7,085 nucleotides of DNA, taken from positions 1-7,085 of the forward strand of contig DASQAV010000048.1 in the NCBI GenBank assembly GCA_035635575.1. The letters run 5' to 3'. The position numbers and the translations under genes are program-made. Numbering within the stretch: the first letter of the stretch is position 1; each line of letters begins with the position of its first letter. Under the pieces are notes generated by a model. The model was not told where the DNA came from, made no database searches, and was given only the letters and a program-made list of their open reading frames with translations. This document shows, one piece after another, positions 5,483 through 7,085 of this stretch. Source of the DNA: WS-7 sp035635575. GTDB lineage: Bacteria; Eisenbacteria; RBG-16-71-46; SZUA-252.

Positions 5483-6412
5483 ATGACGCGTCCGGCCACA
5501 TCGGTCGAGCGGCTCGCCGAGGAATACCGGGCCCTCCGGGACGCGGCGGCGGTCGTGGATCTCACGGATTGGACCGTGCTCGCGCTGACCGGCCCCGACG
5601 CCCGCGAATTCCTCCAGGGCACCGCCACCCAGGAATTCGAATCCCTGCCCGCTCCCGGCACCGCTTCGAGAACGCTCTTCCTTACCGAGAAGGGCCGTCC
5701 CGTCGCGCTCGCCTGGGTCCTCGCCGGACCGGATCCCAAGTCCGCGATCCTCATCGCCGACCCCGGTGCGCGCTCCTCGCTGAAGCCACACCTCGAGCGC
5801 TTCCGGGTCATGGAGGACGTGGAAATCCAGGTGCCCGACGACGCGGTGAGACTCTTCGGCGTGGCCGGTCCGGAGCGCGATCCGCTGGCCCAGGCCATCG
5901 CGGCGAAGATCGAGGGTGCCCAGGCCATCCGCTCCGAGCCGCTCTCGTTCCTGCTGGCGCCCGCGCAAACGCCGCCCTCGCTCCTTCCGCCGGCCGTCGA
6001 TCCACACGCCTTCGAGGCGTGGAGGATCCGGTCCGGGATCCCGTACCAGGGAATCGACCTGGACCAGGATCGAATCGCGACGGAGCTGATCCTTCCGGAG
6101 GCGATCTCCATGACGAAGGGCTGCTACGTGGGTCAGGAAGTGGTCGCGCGCACCGCGAACCGGGGAAAGCTGCGCCGCCAGCGGATCGGCTTTCGATTTG
6201 CGTGGGGCGGCGAACCCATCCCAAGGGGAACCGAGGTGCGCTCCGGCGGCCAGGAGGCGGGGATCGTCACCAGCACGGCTTGGGAGCCGGGGACGGGCGA
6301 GGGACTTGGGATGGGATATGCCATGCCCGACGCGCTGGCCCGCGGACTGGATCTCCTGGCCATCCAGGGTGAAAAATCCACGCACTTGAGTCCTCGTTCG
6401 TGGCCACTGTGA
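5483..6412 (+). CDS. ygfZ: YgfZ/GcvT-like folate-binding protein (Fe-S cluster assembly/repair factor)
   Basis: A 309-residue cytoplasmic protein close in length to E. coli YgfZ (326). The family signature KGCYVGQE is intact at 212-219, with the functionally important C214. Before it come the GcvT-like features DLTDWTVLALTGPDAREFLQG (about 26-46), FEAWRIRSGIPYQGIDLD and ELILPEA; after it a C-terminal barrel begins at about 231 (RQRIGFRF). In E. coli YgfZ, with tetrahydrofolate, supports maturation or repair of Fe-S enzymes such as MiaB. I chose ATG 5483 because homology begins there and a -10-like element lies 6 nt upstream. The open frame runs back to 5393, with an ATG at 5465, but that stretch holds the arsR operator and promoter. 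The C-terminal tail after about residue 295 (GEKSTHLSPRSW) is probably unstructured. Divergent from arsR: arsenite harms Fe-S proteins, so a shared response is conceivable. Confidence 0.92.
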   Translation: MTRPATSVERLAEEYRALRDAAAVVDLTDWTVLALTGPDAREFLQGTATQEFESLPAPGTASRTLFLTEKGRPVALAWVLAGPDPKSAILIADPGARSSLKPHLERFRVMEDVEIQVPDDAVRLFGVAGPERDPLAQAIAAKIEGAQAIRSEPLSFLLAPAQTPPSLLPPAVDPHAFEAWRIRSGIPYQGIDLDQDRIATELILPEAISMTKGCYVGQEVVARTANRGKLRRQRIGFRFAWGGEPIPRGTEVRSGGQEAGIVTSTAWEPGTGEGLGMGYAMPDALARGLDLLAIQGEKSTHLSPRSWPL

Positions 6413-6477
6413 CTGTCGGAACGCGACATTTTCGTCCAGGATGTCACACCACCTGACGAATCCCGCGTCATTACGCG
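6413..6477. other. Gap between ygfZ stop and the downstream promoter
   Basis: No coding frame is credible here. There are two small inverted repeats: GACAT/ATGTC (6425-6429 with 6441-6445, 11-nt loop), too weak and without a T-run to be a sure ygfZ terminator, and the palindrome at 6464-6477. No clear terminator for ygfZ is visible. Confidence 0.5.
6464..6477. promoter_or_regulatory. Palindrome abutting the -35 box (possible operator)
   Basis: CGCGT-catt-ACGCG is a perfect 5-bp inverted repeat whose last base directly precedes the TTGACA at 6478. Its position suits a repressor or activator site controlling the strong promoter. It could also be a short hairpin at the end of the ygfZ transcript, or chance. 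Confidence 0.35.
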
Positions 6478-6506
6478 TTGACATAACTCAAAGCATTTGA
6501 TATAAT
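6478..6506 (+). promoter_or_regulatory. Full-consensus sigma-70 promoter
   Basis: TTGACA (6478-6483), a spacer of exactly 17 bp and TATAAT (6501-6506): both hexamers match the consensus completely, and TGA just before the -10 adds an extended -10 element. The local sequence is AT-rich against a GC-rich background. Transcription should start near 6513, about 244 nt before the ATG at 6757. Confidence 0.9.
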
Positions 6507-6512
6507 TCCGCG

Positions 6513-6756
6513 CACTTCGGGGGACACAGCGCGAGTATTGAGCAGCCCTCTGCCGATTCACGCCGACCTCCGCTTCGCTTCCTAACTTCAGAGCGGTTTC
6601 ATGCAACCTCGGCCCATGCTTTTGGGTCTCGCGGGGAGGTGATCGCCGGAGAGAGAAGCCAAACCCCTTCCTAACCGCAGTAGCGCCTCATCTCACGCGT
6701 CGCGCACACCCAAAACGTTTCCACGACGCAGGCTCCTCACGTCAGGAGAACAGGCG
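6513..6756 (+). ncRNA. Long, potentially structured 5' leader of the exported-protein gene
   Basis: About 244 nt from the expected transcription start to the ATG. Stems found by eye: GCAG/CTGC (6542-6545 with 6550-6553); GGTTT/AAACC (6595-6599 with 6661-6665) enclosing ACCTC/GAGGT (6606-6610 with 6636-6640), which stacks on GGCCCA/TGGGTC (6611-6616 with 6623-6628, 6-nt loop, one G-U pair); then GCGTCG/CGACGC (6697-6702 with 6724-6729). The octamer TTCCTAAC occurs at 6579-6586 and 6668-6675, on either side of the nested stems. A hairpin over the ribosome binding site ends the leader. This could be a riboswitch or other cis-acting RNA. I could not match it to a known class with confidence, and the folding is not computed. 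Confidence 0.4.
6733..6748 (+). promoter_or_regulatory. Hairpin sequestering the Shine-Dalgarno
   Basis: CTCCT (6733-6737) pairs perfectly with AGGAG (6744-6748) across a 6-nt loop. AGGAG is the Shine-Dalgarno for the ATG at 6757, with 8-nt spacing, so the stem would hide it and lower translation. A competing GACG/CGTC pairing (6725-6728 with 6740-6743) would disrupt this stem, so a two-state switch is possible. Confidence 0.5.
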
Positions 6757-7085
6757 ATGAATCGATTTAGGAACTTCATCCTGGTCGGGCTTGCCGCGCT
6801 CGGGCTGGTTCTCGCGCAAGCCGCCTCCGCAACAACCGTGCAGAAGTTCACCCTCCAAGAGCTCACCAAGAAGGCCAGCTCGATCGTCATCGGAAAAGTC
6901 GAAGGCGCCACCTCGAGCTGGGACGCGGCGAATAAGGAGATCTACACCTTCTACACGATCACCGTCTCCCAGCCCGTGAAGGGCGCCAAGGGCGGGGAGA
7001 CGATCACGATCCGCCAGCTCGGCGGCACCGTGGGGAACATCGCTTCCATCGTTCCCGGAATGCCGAGCTTCAAGAAGGGCGAGGA
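6757..7085 (+). CDS. Exported protein of unknown function (3' end outside window)
   Basis: The frame is open from ATG 6757 to the window edge, giving 109 residues so far. The start is set by AGGAG at 6744-6748 with 8-nt spacing. The N-terminus MNRFRNFILVGLAALGLVLA is a clear Sec signal peptide, with likely cleavage after ASA at residue 25. The mature part begins TTVQKFTLQELTKKASSIVIGKV and continues with alternating strands (EIYTFYTITVSQPVKG, GETITIRQLGG), suggesting a small beta-rich domain. I recall similar sequences (an 'LxELxxxAxxIVxGxV' start and an 'IRQLGG' strand) in uncharacterised secreted proteins, sometimes near matrixin-type proteases. That is memory, not a search, and I do not assign a function. 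It sits under the strongest promoter in the window behind a long leader, which suggests high or tightly switched expression. Confidence 0.85.
   Translation, partial: MNRFRNFILVGLAALGLVLAQAASATTVQKFTLQELTKKASSIVIGKVEGATSSWDAANKEIYTFYTITVSQPVKGAKGGETITIRQLGGTVGNIASIVPGMPSFKKGE

Noticed and set aside
6425..6445. GACAT/ATGTC stem as a ygfZ terminator
   Set aside because: Only 5 bp, AT-containing, an 11-nt loop and no following T-run.
5390..6484. 364-codon minus-strand and 383-codon plus-strand (5221-6372) open frames
   Set aside because: Both overlap ygfZ in other frames and have no recognisable domain; ygfZ carries its intact KGCYVGQE signature.
6601..6674. Two tiny leader ORFs (ATG 6601 to TGA 6642, and GTG 6639 to TAA 6674) with a GTGA overlap
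   Set aside because: The first has no convincing Shine-Dalgarno and the second has its G-rich element touching the start codon. Frames of 13 and 11 codons are expected by chance.
6693..6911. 72-codon minus-strand open frame
   Set aside because: Antisense to the leader and signal peptide of the exported protein; no ribosome binding site or recognisable features.

Overview
The window is GC-rich, densely packed bacterial DNA holding nine protein genes: seven complete and one cut off at each edge. I see no rRNA, tRNA, CRISPR array or insertion sequence. Gene content (type II NADH dehydrogenase, exported c-type cytochrome, arsenic methylation, YgfZ), a mix of Shine-Dalgarno-led and apparently leaderless genes, and the small exported proteins suggest a free-living aerobic or facultative soil or sediment bacterium. 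A poorly cultured phylum of the Eisenbacteria/Gemmatimonadota/Acidobacteria kind is a guess from gene style only.

Layout. (1) 1-1051, plus strand: the C-terminal end of a very basic, repeat-containing protein, then a class I SAM-dependent methyltransferase. (2) 1020-3691, minus strand: a respiratory cluster read leftward, namely type II NADH dehydrogenase (ndh), a small exported Cys/His-rich protein of unknown function, and a membrane-anchored diheme cytochrome c. A terminator-like hairpin separates the last two and constrains the cytochrome start codon. (3) 3749-4285, plus strand, divergent from ndh: a membrane-anchored RskA-type domain with no anti-sigma domain in front of it. (4) 4288-5378, minus strand: a translationally coupled arsR-arsM pair that should sense arsenite and methylate it. 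No arsenite efflux gene lies next to it within the window. (5) 5483-6412, plus strand: ygfZ, divergent from arsR, with an ArsR-like operator palindrome in the shared 104-bp gap. (6) 6413-7085: a 344-bp non-coding stretch with a full-consensus sigma-70 promoter and a leader of about 244 nt. The leader can fold and ends in a hairpin that covers the ribosome binding site of an exported protein running off the window.

How the genes fit together. NDH-2 feeds electrons from NADH to quinone. The exported cytochrome and the Cys/His protein probably act outside the cytoplasmic membrane in a linked electron-transfer or metal-handling step. arsR-arsM is a detoxification unit, and YgfZ supports Fe-S enzyme maintenance, which arsenite stress can damage, so a shared regulatory gap is plausible but unproven. 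The most notable signals are regulatory: the consensus promoter with its structured leader at the right end, and three genes whose -10-like hexamer (TANNNT) sits exactly 6 nt before the ATG, the layout expected of leaderless mRNAs.
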